From contig NZ_MSDV01000028.1 in assembly GCF_001931485.1 (NCBI RefSeq), positions 1 to 64,000 of the forward strand: a DNA stretch of 64,000 nt, read 5' to 3'. Within the stretch, counting starts at the first letter, position 1. Each line of letters opens with the position of its first letter. Positions 25,955 to 35,680 of the stretch are shown here, piece after piece. The translations under genes and the position numbers were made by a program. The notes beneath the pieces are model-generated. The model searched no databases and was not told the DNA's origin. It saw only the letters and a list, made by a program, of their open reading frames with translations. The DNA is from Burkholderia sp. SRS-W-2-2016 (lineage in GTDB: Bacteria > Pseudomonadota > Gammaproteobacteria > Burkholderiales > Burkholderiaceae).

Positions 25955-28540
25955 ATGCTTGAAAACTTTCGTGCTCACGTTGCCGCACGCGCTGCGCTCG
26001 GCATCCCCCCCCTGCCGCTGACCGCCCAGCAAACCGCCGAGCTGGTGGAACTGCTGGCGAATCCGCCGGCCGGCGAAGAGCAGACCCTGCTCGACCTGAT
26101 CACCAACCGCGTTCCCGCCGGCGTCGACGAAGCCGCCCGCGTGAAGGCCGGTTTCCTCGCCGCGGTCGCCAAAGGTCAGACCGCCTGCGCGCTGATCTCG
26201 CGCGAACGCGCCACCGAACTGCTCGGCACGATGCTGGGCGGCTACAACATTCAGCCGCTGATCGAACTGCTGGCCGACGCCGCCGTGGGCACCGTCGCCG
26301 CTGACGCGCTGAAGAAAACCCTGCTGATGTTCGATCAGTTCCACGACGTCAAGGAACTGGCCGACCAGGGCAACGCGAACGCGAAGGCCGTGCTGCAGAG
26401 CTGGGCCGACGCCGAATGGTTCACGAGCCGTCCGGAAGTCCCGCAAAGCCTGACCATCACCGTCTTCAAGGTGACCGGCGAAACCAATACCGACGACCTG
26501 TCGCCGGCACCGGACGCGACCACCCGCCCGGACATCCCGCTGCACGCGCTGGCGATGCTGAAGAACGCACGTCCCGGCATCACGCCGGAAGAAGACGGCA
26601 AGCGCGGCCCGGTCAAGTTCATCGAATCGCTGAAGGAAAAGGGTCACCTGGTCGCCTACGTCGGCGACGTGGTCGGCACCGGCTCCTCGCGCAAGTCGGC
26701 GACCAACTCGGTGCTGTGGTTCACCGGTGAAGACATCCCCTTCATCCCGAACAAGCGCTTCGGCGGCGTGTGCCTCGGCGGCAAGATCGCTCCGATCTTC
26801 TACAACACGATGGAAGACGCCGGCGCACTGCCGATCGAACTCGACGTGTCGCAGATGGAAATGGGCGACGTGGTCGAACTGCGTCCGTACGAAGGCAAGG
26901 CGCTGAAGAACGGCGCAGTGATCGCCGAATTCCAGGTCAAGTCGGACGTGCTGTTCGACGAAGTGCGCGCTGGCGGCCGCATTCCGCTGATCATCGGCCG
27001 CGGCCTGACCTCGAAGGCGCGTGAAGCGCTGGGTCTGGCACCGTCGACGCTGTTCCGTCTGCCGCAGCAGCCGGTCGACAGCGGCAAGGGCTTCTCGCTC
27101 GCGCAGAAGATGGTCGGTCGCGCATGCGGTCTGCCGGAAGGCCAGGGCGTGCGCCCGGGCACGTACTGCGAACCGAAGATGACCTCGGTCGGCTCGCAGG
27201 ACACCACCGGCCCGATGACCCGCGACGAACTGAAGGACCTCGCGTGCCTCGGCTTCTCGGCCGACCTCGTGATGCAGTCGTTCTGCCACACCGCCGCTTA
27301 TCCGAAGCCGGTCGACGTGAAGACCCACCACACGCTGCCGAACTTCATCAGCACCCGTGGCGGTATCGCGCTGCGTCCGGGCGACGGCGTGATCCACTCG
27401 TGGCTGAACCGCATGCTGCTGCCCGACACCGTCGGCACCGGCGGCGACTCGCACACCCGCTTCCCGATCGGTATCAGCTTCCCGGCTGGTTCGGGTCTGG
27501 TCGCGTTCGCGGCTGCTACCGGCACGATGCCGCTGGACATGCCGGAATCGGTGCTGGTCCGCTTCAAGGGCAAGATGCAGCCGGGCGTCACGCTGCGTGA
27601 CCTCGTCAACGCGATCCCGCTGTACGCGATCAAGCAAGGCACGCTGACGGTCGCCAAGCAAGGCAAGAAGAACATCTTCTCCGGCCGTGTTCTGGAAATC
27701 GAAGGCCTGCCCGATCTGAAGGTCGAGCAAGCGTTCGAACTGTCGGATGCGTCGGCAGAGCGTTCGGCCGCCGGTTGCACGGTGCACCTGAACAAGGAAC
27801 CGATCATCGAGTACCTGAACAGCAACGTCACGCTGCTGAAGTGGATGATCGCGCAAGGCTACCAGGACCCGCGCAGCCTGCAGCGCCGTATCAAGGCAAT
27901 GGAAGCATGGCTGGCCGATCCGCAACTGCTGCAACCGGATGCGGACGCCGAGTACGCTGCCGTGATCGAAATCGATCTGGCCGACGTGCATGAGCCGATC
28001 GTTGCCTGCCCGAACGATCCGGACGACGTGAAGACGCTGTCGGACGTGGCCGGCGCGAAGATCGACGAAGTGTTCATCGGTTCGTGCATGACCAACATCG
28101 GTCACTTCCGTGCGGCGTCGAAGCTGCTCGAAGGCAAGCGCGACATTCCGGTCAAGCTGTGGGTCGCGCCGCCGACCAAGATGGACCAGAAGCAGCTGAC
28201 CGAAGAAGGTCACTATGGCGTGTTCGGCACGGCTGGTGCGCGTACCGAAATGCCGGGCTGCTCGCTGTGCATGGGTAACCAGGCACAGGTGCGCGAAGGC
28301 GCGACGGTGATGTCGACGTCGACCCGTAACTTCCCGAACCGTCTGGGCAAGAACACGAACGTGTACCTCGGCTCGGCGGAACTGGCGGCGATCTGCTCGC
28401 GTCTGGGCAAGATCCCGACCAAGGAAGAGTACATGGCCGACATGGGCGTGCTGAACGCCAATGGCGACAAGATTTATCAGTACATGAACTTCGACCAGAT
28501 CCAGGACTTCAAGGAAGTGGCCGATACCGTCGCGATGTAA
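25955..28540 (+). CDS. acnB: Bifunctional aconitate hydratase 2 / 2-methylisocitrate dehydratase
   Basis: An 861-aa TCA-cycle enzyme interconverting citrate and isocitrate, and also handling 2-methylisocitrate. Length and domain order are those of AcnB: an N-terminal HEAT-like domain, then the swivelling domain (with [17 protein letters not shown]), then the three 4Fe-4S domains. The cluster cysteines are in [10 protein letters not shown] and in [10 protein letters not shown]. Codon use is strongly biased to frequent GC-ending codons, as in highly expressed genes. It is followed by a canonical terminator, so it is a single-gene unit. Confidence 0.97.
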   Translation: MLENFRAHVAARAALGIPPLPLTAQQTAELVELLANPPAGEEQTLLDLITNRVPAGVDEAARVKAGFLAAVAKGQTACALISRERATELLGTMLGGYNIQPLIELLADAAVGTVAADALKKTLLMFDQFHDVKELADQGNANAKAVLQSWADAEWFTSRPEVPQSLTITVFKVTGETNTDDLSPAPDATTRPDIPLHALAMLKNARPGITPEEDGKRGPVKFIESLKEKGHLVAYVGDVVGTGSSRKSATNSVLWFTGEDIPFIPNKRFGGVCLGGKIAPIFYNTMEDAGALPIELDVSQMEMGDVVELRPYEGKALKNGAVIAEFQVKSDVLFDEVRAGGRIPLIIGRGLTSKAREALGLAPSTLFRLPQQPVDSGKGFSLAQKMVGRACGLPEGQGVRPGTYCEPKMTSVGSQDTTGPMTRDELKDLACLGFSADLVMQSFCHTAAYPKPVDVKTHHTLPNFISTRGGIALRPGDGVIHSWLNRMLLPDTVGTGGDSHTRFPIGISFPAGSGLVAFAAATGTMPLDMPESVLVRFKGKMQPGVTLRDLVNAIPLYAIKQGTLTVAKQGKKNIFSGRVLEIEGLPDLKVEQAFELSDASAERSAAGCTVHLNKEPIIEYLNSNVTLLKWMIAQGYQDPRSLQRRIKAMEAWLADPQLLQPDADAEYAAVIEIDLADVHEPIVACPNDPDDVKTLSDVAGAKIDEVFIGSCMTNIGHFRAASKLLEGKRDIPVKLWVAPPTKMDQKQLTEEGHYGVFGTAGARTEMPGCSLCMGNQAQVREGATVMSTSTRNFPNRLGKNTNVYLGSAELAAICSRLGKIPTKEEYMADMGVLNANGDKIYQYMNFDQIQDFKEVADTVAM

Positions 28541-28608
28541 TTCGCGTGCTGTTGGGCTATGACGGGATGAGGTTGTTGTAGGGTTCTCGTCGTAGTGCGA
28601 TAGCGATG

Positions 28609-28641
28609 GCGCCGCAGGCTTTGCCTGCGGCGCTTTTTTTT
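28609..28641 (+). terminator. Intrinsic terminator of acnB
   Basis: Stem GCGCCGCAGG (28609-28618) with CCTGCGGCGC (28624-28633), a 5-base loop, and eight T residues immediately after. This is a textbook Rho-independent terminator 68 bases after the acnB stop. Confidence 0.95.
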
Positions 28642-28966
28642 GTGGTGTTGGGGCCTTACTGGATCGACGGCGACGGCAATCGACGGTTCGGAAAGGAGAT
28701 GGGGACCGCCCCGATGCGCAAATCGTCCCCTGCCCCTGGCAAATTTTTCACAAAGCCGGGGTCCACTCGCTCTTGCGCAAAAGCCTCTTCACAACAAGCC
28801 GAACGTTCGGCAACCGCCGCCCTTTCCCTCTGATTAGCGAGTCCGACGCCGCGCTAGCCAGGCCCACCGCCACAACCCATTCAACCAACCTCGCTCGCCC
28901 CAACCCACCGCCTCCAGGCACATCGCTTGCTCTCAACTTGCCCTGTCCTTTCGCCGCACCGCACAA
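28642..28966 (+). promoter_or_regulatory. Upstream region of glgA
   Basis: No gene is seen in these 325 bases. A perfect 14-bp palindrome, GCCGAACGTTCGGC, lies at 28798-28811 and could be a regulator site for glgA. No clear ribosome site precedes the GTG at 28967. Confidence 0.35.
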
Positions 28967-30598
28967 GTGCAAACCGCGTCTTCCCTGGGGGCCACCTTGC
29001 CGCTTAACGTCCTGCTTGTCGCTTCAGAAGCCTTCCCACTGGCCAAAACGGGCGGCCTTGGCGATATGGTCAGCGCCTACGCCGCCGCGTTGCGCGATGC
29101 GGGCGTGGAGGTGTCGATACTGATGCCCGCGTACCCGGCCGCGCTCGAGGGCGCCGTCGACATCGCCCCCGTTGCGCGCATGACCGGCCTGCCCGGCGGC
29201 GACGCGCGGCTGCTGCGCGGACAGATGCCCGACAGCGGCGTCACCGTCCTGCTGCTGCAAATGGATCACCTGTTCGCGCGCGAAGGCCTGTACCGCGATC
29301 CGCACGGACGCGATTACCTCGATAACCTGACGCGGTTCGCGTCGCTCGCGGCGGCGGCCACGCGCATCGCGCGCGGCGTGCGCAACCTGAAGCGCCCCGA
29401 CATCGTGCACGCGCACGATTGGCATGCGGGCCTCACGCCGTTGTATCTGCGCGTCGCGGGCGTCGCTGCGAAAAGCGTCTTCACGATTCACAACCTCGCG
29501 TTCCAGGGCAACCATCCGCTCGCGATGGGCAGCTGGATCGGCGTGCCGCCCGAACTGCTGGTCCCCGCGTTGACCGACGAACGCAGCATCGAGTTCTACG
29601 GTCTGCTAAGCATGATGAAAGCCGGCATCGTTCACGCGCATCGCGTGACGACCGTCAGCCAGCGCTACGCGCACGAAATCGTCACGCCGCACTTCGGCCA
29701 CGGCATGGAGGGCGTGCTGCAAGCGCAGCGGACGAAGCTGAGCGGCATCGTCAATGGAATCGATACGTCGGTGTGGAATCCGGCCACGGACCCGCTGATC
29801 GCGCGCCCGTATTGCGTCGATGACACGGCCGGCAAGCATGCGTGCAAACGCGAGTTGCAACAAGCGTTCGGTTTGACGCGCGATCCGTTTGCGCCGCTCG
29901 TCGCGATCGGCAGCCGTCTAACCGAACAGAAAATGGCCGACGTGGTGGTACGCGCGCTGCCCGCTCTGCTGCAACAGCATCCGCGCCTGCAGTTCGCGAT
30001 CCTCGGCCAGGGTGAGCGCGGCCTCGAACACGCGATGCAGGAACTCGCCGCCGCGTGGCCCGGCCGCGTCGGTGTACAGATCGGCTACGACGAGCGCCGT
30101 GCACACGAGCTGCACGCGGGCGCGGACATCCTGCTGCATGGCAGCCGCTTCGAGCCGTGCGGACTCACGCAGCTCTATGCGATGCGCTACGGCACGATTC
30201 CGGTTGCGTCGCGCGTCGGCGGCCTTGCCGATACGATCGTCGATTACGCGCCGCACGAAGCGCGCGACGAGACCTGTGCGACCGGCTTCCTGTTCGACGG
30301 CGACCAGCCGCACGACGTCGTGCACGCGATGAGTCGCGCGCTGGCCGCATTCGTCCGGCCGGCGGCCTGGCACGCATTGCAGCGAAACGCAATGAGCCGC
30401 GACTCGGGGTGGGAACTGTCGACGTCGAACTATCTGGCTTTGTACGCGGAACTCGTCGACGCACGTCCCGCGCCTCGCGACCTGCGCGAGCGCAAAGCAC
30501 CAACGCGCACGAGAACCGGGGCGTCGGCCAACGGGCGGCAGGCGCGCGGCGAAGCCATCTTCAATACGGGTACCGGCGAACTCGCGCGCAGCGCGTAA
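28967..30598 (+). CDS. glgA: Glycogen (starch) synthase
   Basis: A 543-aa GT5 glycosyltransferase that extends alpha-1,4-glucan from ADP-glucose. The ADP-glucose-binding KTGGLGD is at 27-33, HAHDWHAGL and FTIHNLAFQG follow, and the C-terminal catalytic region has SRLTEQK and the SRFEPCGLTQLYAMRYG E-x7-E motif. About 40 basic residues trail the domain. Start GTG at 28967 puts the first beta strand (LNVLLVASEAFPLA) at the usual place. Other glg genes are not adjacent. Confidence 0.92.
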   Translation: MQTASSLGATLPLNVLLVASEAFPLAKTGGLGDMVSAYAAALRDAGVEVSILMPAYPAALEGAVDIAPVARMTGLPGGDARLLRGQMPDSGVTVLLLQMDHLFAREGLYRDPHGRDYLDNLTRFASLAAAATRIARGVRNLKRPDIVHAHDWHAGLTPLYLRVAGVAAKSVFTIHNLAFQGNHPLAMGSWIGVPPELLVPALTDERSIEFYGLLSMMKAGIVHAHRVTTVSQRYAHEIVTPHFGHGMEGVLQAQRTKLSGIVNGIDTSVWNPATDPLIARPYCVDDTAGKHACKRELQQAFGLTRDPFAPLVAIGSRLTEQKMADVVVRALPALLQQHPRLQFAILGQGERGLEHAMQELAAAWPGRVGVQIGYDERRAHELHAGADILLHGSRFEPCGLTQLYAMRYGTIPVASRVGGLADTIVDYAPHEARDETCATGFLFDGDQPHDVVHAMSRALAAFVRPAAWHALQRNAMSRDSGWELSTSNYLALYAELVDARPAPRDLRERKAPTRTRTGASANGRQARGEAIFNTGTGELARSA

Positions 30599-30708
30599 GA
30601 AACGAAACGGAGCCGAACGGCACGGCGCCGAAAACGCGCGCCGCGCCGACCGCATAACGCATCGCTACATCGATCGCGCCGGAAGGCTCCGCCGGCGCCG
30701 CCCTCCTT

Positions 30709-31008
30709 TCAACCCGGCACCGACCGCCGCACGCTCCTCGCGATCAATGCGGACAAACCGGTGCGGCTCGCGATCGACAGCGCGCGACGCGGCCCGAGTA
30801 CGAGCGCGCCGAGCAGCACCGCGAGGACTGTCGTCACATGCGGTACTTCGGCGAGCGAAGTAATCACATTGACAGCCGACGTGCGCACGGGCGAGCCTGG
30901 CGCTGGCAACGCGAGCCTGCGATTGGCCAGCAACAACGCGTGCCGCGATGCTTCCATCCGTTCGAGGACCGCCACGCGAGCGACTTCATGCATCTGTCTG
31001 GAACTCAT
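30709..31008 (-). CDS. Small membrane-associated protein (YqjK-like position)
   Basis: A 99-aa protein. The N-terminal half is helical and basic (RVAVLERMEASRHALLLANRRLAL), and the second half holds a hydrophobic segment VTTVLAVLLGALVLGP. Its ATG overlaps the stop of the holin-like gene (ATGA at 31005-31008), so they are coupled. This matches the yqjE-yqjK arrangement of enterobacteria in order and size, but sequence identity cannot be claimed. Confidence 0.6.
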   Translation of the reverse strand: MSSRQMHEVARVAVLERMEASRHALLLANRRLALPAPGSPVRTSAVNVITSLAEVPHVTTVLAVLLGALVLGPRRALSIASRTGLSALIARSVRRSVPG

Positions 31009-31379
31009 TTGAGCGCCTCCCTGAGCGTGTCGAGATCGCTGTGAATCTCGCCCTTGAGAACATGAAGCGATTGGGTCGGCTTCTGCGCGCGCATCACCAG
31101 CAGCGCAACGATGCAGACCACGAACCACACGGCGGCCACCGCCCACACCACCACCAGGAAGTAGCGGGTCTGCCAGGCGGTGGCAATGATGGCGATGCAA
31201 AGAAACGACAGCGTGAACAGGCCTCCGACCGCCAGCGCGACGAGTGCGCTCAACTCGCGGACCAGCCGCCGGCGTGTCTCGTCGATTTCCAGCGCCAGCA
31301 GTTCGCTATAGTCGCCCACCCGTTCGACGCAAAAGCGGCCGACATTGCGCCACCGGGTTACCTTCGCATGGATTGACAT
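31005..31379 (-). CDS. Phage-holin-like membrane protein (YqjE type)
   Basis: A 124-aa protein with an amphipathic N-terminal helix (YSELLALEIDETRRRLVREL) and two membrane helices (LVALAVGGLFTLSFLCIAIIA; YFLVVVWAVAAVWFVVCIVAL), the plan of the phage holin/DUF1469 YqjE family. A strong AGGAGGACAGA site decides the ATG at 31379. Despite the name there is no phage context. A role in the cell envelope or stress response is usual for such genes. Confidence 0.75.
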   Translation of the reverse strand: MSIHAKVTRWRNVGRFCVERVGDYSELLALEIDETRRRLVRELSALVALAVGGLFTLSFLCIAIIATAWQTRYFLVVVWAVAAVWFVVCIVALLVMRAQKPTQSLHVLKGEIHSDLDTLREALK

Positions 31380-31537
31380 TCTGTCCTCCTGACGATCCGC
31401 TCGTGCGAAACGTCTGATCCAGTCGTTTCGTCCATCGGCCGCTCGATCGGAGCGCCCTCCCGCGGATGCCGCGCAAAAGCCGGGCCTGCACCGGAGCAAT
31501 GCGTGCGCGCGGCGAAGCGCAGGAACGAAGCAAACGC

Positions 31538-32860
31538 TTATCTGGATTTATGACTGAACGCGCCGTCAGGATTGGCATAGGGATTCGCCTCCTTGCGCGC
31601 GCGATCCGGACTTCCATCCGACATCCCCATCTGCTCGCGCAGCGGCGCCGGCTGGTATTTGCCCGGCCGCGAGTCGGGCCTGATATCGTCAAGACCGCTC
31701 GCCCACGCGTCCAGCATGCGCTTGGCGACCTCGCGGAAACCCGGGTACTGGTCGGCCAATTCCGACACCATTGGCGTGACCCGATGGATCGCCGCCGTGA
31801 CCCGCTCCACCGCGTCGTTCATGTCGGTCCTGCTCAGGCCGAGCCGCGCGCCGCCGTACGTCTGAAGCAGCGCGCCCGACGCCCACACCCGCTTGCCCTT
31901 CAAAGGCAGCGCGGGAATCGCGGTCGCGTATTGCCGGTAGGCGGTGCCGCTGAGAACGTCGTAGACCGGTGCGAGCCGCACGTCGTCGCGGCCGGTGTAC
32001 ACGAGCGCGAAGTTCTTCAGATGCGCATCCTGGTTGTGGACCGCATAGTTGAGCAACAGCAGCGTGAACAGACGCCGCGAGTTGTCTTTCAATTGCTCGC
32101 GCGGAACGTAGGCCTTGGTCAGTGTCTCGAGAACTTCGAGCGTGCCTTTGTATTTATCGACGGGATCGAGGCCCTTCAGCGCGCAGTAATCCTCCATCGC
32201 CAGCTTGCGGCCATCGGCCATGCGGTCGAAGCGTCGTACCGCCAGGACCTGGCCGTCGCCGGACAAGCGCGCGTCCGGCACTTCGAGACCGGCGTGGCGC
32301 GCAACCTCCAGACACAGGTATTCGTTAATCGCGAGTCCCGGGAGATCGTCGAAGCCGGTTTTCAGAATGAACTCGTCGGTCCAGGTAGTGGCTCTGTCGA
32401 ACGACTGCAGCAGAGCCTTGGGCATCACCCCCGACACGCCTTCGGTCACGCCGGTTTCGAGAAGACGCAGCAAGTTCTCACGCGAGTCGGTGGAGGCCAG
32501 CAACTCCGCCATGTTGGCCTGGCTCGCAGCGGTTGCGGGCGTGGCGCCGCGCGGCACCACCTGCACGCGCCCGATCGTGTTCGCGCCGGTGAGCGCAAGC
32601 AGGCCGAAATCGCTGACATCCGCGTGGGGCCCTAGCTGGCGGATCAGAATCTCCTTCTTCGCGCCCTCGGGCAGATTCATCTGGAAGAACGGGTGCAGAC
32701 GCGGCCACACATACGACTGCGCGCGCACCGGCATCAGCAGCGACACCTGATGCGCTTCCTCGGCCTCCGGCAGATACGTAAAAACGTAGCGGCCCGCCTC
32801 TTCGGCGAGCGTGCCGACCAACTGTCCGCCGACGTAGACATCGAGACTATCGCGACTCAT
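31538..32860 (-). CDS. hipA: HipA-like serine/threonine kinase toxin
   Basis: A 440-aa HipA family protein, the kinase toxin of type II hipBA modules. E. coli HipA phosphorylates glutamyl-tRNA synthetase and induces dormancy. Visible are the N-terminal FTYLPEA and LALTGANTIGRVQVVP, the SGVMPKAL segment (normally SGVQPK), the catalytic loop HNQDAHLKNFAL and the DFG-like APVYDVLSG. The C-terminal 40 residues are charged. The ATG overlaps the stop of the upstream antitoxin gene (32857-32860). Confidence 0.9.
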   Translation of the reverse strand: MSRDSLDVYVGGQLVGTLAEEAGRYVFTYLPEAEEAHQVSLLMPVRAQSYVWPRLHPFFQMNLPEGAKKEILIRQLGPHADVSDFGLLALTGANTIGRVQVVPRGATPATAASQANMAELLASTDSRENLLRLLETGVTEGVSGVMPKALLQSFDRATTWTDEFILKTGFDDLPGLAINEYLCLEVARHAGLEVPDARLSGDGQVLAVRRFDRMADGRKLAMEDYCALKGLDPVDKYKGTLEVLETLTKAYVPREQLKDNSRRLFTLLLLNYAVHNQDAHLKNFALVYTGRDDVRLAPVYDVLSGTAYRQYATAIPALPLKGKRVWASGALLQTYGGARLGLSRTDMNDAVERVTAAIHRVTPMVSELADQYPGFREVAKRMLDAWASGLDDIRPDSRPGKYQPAPLREQMGMSDGSPDRARKEANPYANPDGAFSHKSR

Positions 32861-33171
32861 GGTTGGCCTTCCGAAGTATTCCGGCGCGACCGCACGCGCC
32901 GCCGGCCGGTTGCCGCGCCGGCGGATTCTTCACGCTCGTGCAGGACGTCGTCGAGGGTGCGCTGGTGGCCGCGGCGCCGCGCGAGCAGTTCGAGCCCGAC
33001 CGCGTCGAACAGGCTCAGCATCTTGACCGCGCCCAGTTCCGCGAGCATGCCGGACTCGAACAGGCTGATGCGCGAACGCGGCACCCCGCTCAGTTCGGCG
33101 ACCTGCTGTTGCGTGAGATTTCCGGCGATACGGGCGTCGCGGAATGCTGCGCCTAGTTCGGTAAGGTTCAT
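32857..33171 (-). CDS. hipB: HipB-like XRE antitoxin
   Basis: A 104-aa DNA-binding antitoxin. The XRE helix-turn-helix LTQQQVAELSGVPRSRISLFESG occupies about residues 19-41, followed by a conserved MLSLFDAVGLELLARRR dimer region and a basic tail. ATG at 33171 begins the MNLTELG sequence. The stop overlaps hipA. HipB-type proteins repress their own promoter, and a repeated AT-rich element lies just upstream. It should neutralise HipA by complex formation. Confidence 0.88.
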   Translation of the reverse strand: MNLTELGAAFRDARIAGNLTQQQVAELSGVPRSRISLFESGMLAELGAVKMLSLFDAVGLELLARRRGHQRTLDDVLHEREESAGAATGRRRVRSRRNTSEGQP

Positions 33172-33176
33172 GTTCC

Positions 33177-33307
33177 GTATACGTAACAATAACTAATGAC
33201 TTTCACATAACGCATCATATACGAAACAATAAGCGTCCGCTCATAACGTTACATATACATAACTTTAAATTAAATCGTCTATTAAAGTTATATATACATA
33301 ACATTAT
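33177..33307 (-). promoter_or_regulatory. Repeated operator array upstream of hipBA
   Basis: Four copies of a 16-base element, consensus RTATACRWAACWWTAA, start at 33177, 33217, 33253 and 33292, that is, every 36-40 bases. The first covers the GTATAC palindrome just beside the hipB start. The third and a later TTAAAGTTATATAT (33283-33296) also form an inverted repeat with one mismatch. The region is very AT-rich against a GC-rich background. It is most likely the HipB autoregulatory region; HipB binding is inference. Confidence 0.65.
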
Positions 33308-33616
33308 TGATACCGTGCGTCGCTCGCATCCCGATGAGAAGGCGTTTTACCCCTGCTCACAGTCTTCGCCACCTCTGCCGCGCTCATCGCGCCCTCACCC
33401 GCGTCCCGCCCGCCGACGGCTTGCATCCATTCGCCATTCGAGAATATCCGTCCGCCATCGCCTTGTAATGCGGTCGCGAGCCAGTACCATCGCTTAATGC
33501 GTGGTGTGAAAACGCTCTCAGCGTTCGCTCAGCGTCGCCCGGGTTGCCGAACTTACCTCCTGACAAAAACAACCCAATGCCGGTTCACCGGGGCACGCGA
33601 CAGAAGGGAGATGGCA
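33308..33616. other. Intergenic region
   Basis: No gene is convincing here. It holds the upstream side of the hipBA operator region and the promoter and ribosome site (AAGGGAG at 33604-33610) of the small secreted protein gene at 33617. Confidence 0.4.
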
Positions 33617-33976
33617 ATGAGCAAGCACCTGAGTCGCACCGCGCGACTCGTCGCCCTCGCGGGCTTTGCGTGTCTGCCTGTAGCGAAGGGCCACGCGGAC
33701 GATGTCTGTCCGACCTACGTTGTCCTACCGTCCGGCACCGTCTTCGATGTCGCGAAGATGATCGCCGACAGTGGTTCGGCGGCGCGGGCACTCGCCAGAG
33801 TTCGTACCGACCTGGGGCAGATACGCCACTACGGCGGCTGCACCAGCGTGCCGAACAGCCCACGTCATGCGGAGTGCGAAGAAATTGTCGCCGCCGCGGA
33901 AAAGGCGATAGCGGCGCTGGAAAGCTGCGCCGACGGCGAATCGCTGGATGCCGCGATGAATAAAAGGCGACAGTAG
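33617..33976 (+). CDS. Small secreted hypothetical protein
   Basis: A 119-aa protein with a Sec signal peptide (basic start, LVALAGFACLPVAKGHA, cleavage near residue 25). The mature part has four cysteines (in DDVCPTY, GGCTS, AECEE and ESCAD), suggesting two disulfides, and a helical middle. The ATG at 33617 has AAGGGAG six bases upstream and is better placed than the ATG two codons earlier. No family was recognised. It converges with the adenylyltransferase gene. Confidence 0.55.
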   Translation: MSKHLSRTARLVALAGFACLPVAKGHADDVCPTYVVLPSGTVFDVAKMIADSGSAARALARVRTDLGQIRHYGGCTSVPNSPRHAECEEIVAAAEKAIAALESCADGESLDAAMNKRRQ

Positions 33977-34026
33977 CCGCGGGACGAACCCCGTTGCATG
34001 AACCGCTCGCCCAATCGCGCCTCTCG

Positions 34027-34947
34027 CTAAGTATTCGCGGGCAGCGCGACGCGCTGCAATGCCGTGATCGGGCCGAGCCGTTCGATTACCGCCAGTTGCG
34101 CGGCGTCGCGCACGAACAGCGACCCCGCAAATCCGAGCGCGTTCACCGACACGCCTTCGACCCGCTCCGCCGCCCTCGGCACCAGCAACATCCAGCGCCG
34201 CGTGACGAGCAGGTTATACGGCGTCGCATGACAGGTTGCACCGTCGCGCTCGACCGTGCCGACACGCGCCGCGTCGAGCAGCGCGTGGTAGCGCGACAGC
34301 GCCAGCTTCGCCGCAGCGGCGTGAGTCGACCCAGCCACGTCGAGGCGTGCGAACGCATGCCGAAACGGCAGAACCGGCGAGCGTCCCGCCACGCCCAGCA
34401 AAGGCTCGACAGGCACCGGCGGCCCGCTATCGCCAAGCGGCAGCGGCACGATCTGCAGATGCTTATGCGGCTGGCTCGCGCCCGCTTCCTCGCCCGCGTT
34501 GTAAAAACCGATACCGTCGAACTCGGCCATGCACGCAATCAGCGCGTCGAAATCGGCCAGATCGAGCAGCGCTTCCTGGCGTTCGAACTCGCGCGTGACG
34601 ATCAGCAGATGATGCTCGATCACGTTGAACTTGTTCAGCAACGCCAGATGCGTGGCGGAGATATCGGCGACGAACAGATCCGCTTCGTACGGCAGGAACG
34701 GGTTTGCTTTAGGGATCCTCTGCGTTTGTCGCGTTTGCACCGTTTGCAGCTTGCGCGCCTGCTCGCGCTGCTGCTCCTTGCGCGCCAGGCTCGAAACCTG
34801 ACGCACGAGAAAGCGGATACCGCCGCTATCGAGCACCGACTGTTGGGTATCGATCGGCTGCAGCGCGCCGCAAGCCAGCGCGTGCGCGGTCTGTCGCAGG
34901 ATTGCGGGCCACAGCGTGCCCGGCACGAGGCGTGGTGGTGGTTCCAT
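34027..34947 (-). CDS. ATP adenylyltransferase / Ap4A phosphorylase-like protein
   Basis: A 306-aa protein of the HIT superfamily APA1/2 type, which cleaves diadenosine tetraphosphate with phosphate or makes it from ATP. The nucleotide-binding histidine motif is in ASQPHKHLQIVPLP (H-x-H-x-Q). NPFLPYEADLFVADIS, HLLIVTREFERQEALL and the C-terminal domain YNLLVTRRWMLLVPR also fit the family. A gene for an adenosine-specific kinase lies just upstream on the same strand, hinting at nucleotide salvage. Confidence 0.85.
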   Translation of the reverse strand: MEPPPRLVPGTLWPAILRQTAHALACGALQPIDTQQSVLDSGGIRFLVRQVSSLARKEQQREQARKLQTVQTRQTQRIPKANPFLPYEADLFVADISATHLALLNKFNVIEHHLLIVTREFERQEALLDLADFDALIACMAEFDGIGFYNAGEEAGASQPHKHLQIVPLPLGDSGPPVPVEPLLGVAGRSPVLPFRHAFARLDVAGSTHAAAAKLALSRYHALLDAARVGTVERDGATCHATPYNLLVTRRWMLLVPRAAERVEGVSVNALGFAGSLFVRDAAQLAVIERLGPITALQRVALPANT

Positions 34948-34998
34948 ATGATCTGAGCCGGCGTGACGAAGCGCCTGAAGTGAGCGAGAGCGCGGTCG

Positions 34999-35484
34999 CT
35001 ACAGTTTGTACCCGATCGTGCGCAGAAGATCCTTGCGCCACTGAACGTCTTCCGCGGTTTCCACACCGACAGGCGCAAACCCATCGACCACGCCGACAAT
35101 GCCCCGGCCCTGATCCGTTTCGGCGATCAGCACTTCGACCGGATTCGCGGTCGCGCAGAAGATGCGGCACACCTCGGGCACAGCCTTGATCGTGTTCAGC
35201 ACGTTGACCGGGAAAAAGCCGTCGCCGAGAAACACGAAAAAGCTATGTCCCGCGCCGACGCTGGTCGCGTTCTCGCAGGCCATTCCGACGAGGCTCTCGT
35301 CGGTGCCGGAGCGCCGCACGAGACGCTTGCCGGATGCTTCGCAAAACGCGAGCCCGAACTTGATGCCGGGCACCGCGCCGACCAGCGCCTCGTGAATATC
35401 CTCGACGGATTTGATGAAGTGGCTTTGCCCGAGAATGAAGTTGGTCGCTTCGGGCTTGACGACCTTGACGGCGGACAGTTGCAT
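34999..35484 (-). CDS. Adenosine-specific kinase family protein
   Basis: A 161-aa protein of the small Adenosine_kin family (PF04008), a fold found widely in archaea and some bacteria and proposed to bind adenosine or AMP. Typical segments are NFILGQSHFIKSVEDIHEAL, KFGLAFCEASGKRLVRRSG, GHSFFVFLGDGFFPVNVLN and VCRIFCATANPVEVLIAETDQGRGIVGVVDG. GAGG lies before the ATG at 35484. It lies 51 bases ahead of the Ap4A phosphorylase gene and is probably in the same operon. Confidence 0.85.
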   Translation of the reverse strand: MQLSAVKVVKPEATNFILGQSHFIKSVEDIHEALVGAVPGIKFGLAFCEASGKRLVRRSGTDESLVGMACENATSVGAGHSFFVFLGDGFFPVNVLNTIKAVPEVCRIFCATANPVEVLIAETDQGRGIVGVVDGFAPVGVETAEDVQWRKDLLRTIGYKL

Positions 35485-35680
35485 GGTGGACCTCGCTGCA
35501 TTGCGGCGAAACGCCGGTAACACACGGCGACGGCGGGCCGATGCCAGTGCGGCTGTGGTTCGCGCATCGGCCGGTCGTCGTCGCTCCGGCTTCTAGCCTA
35601 GTACCGCGCGACGGCGAGCGAAAGCACGCTGCCGACAGGCGTCCGGATCGCCATTGAACACGTCCGGCGCGTATGGAACA

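Noticed and set aside
31005..31379. Holin gene as evidence of a prophage
   Set aside because: The protein is a YqjE-type membrane protein often called phage holin; no other phage genes, integrase or attachment sites are present.
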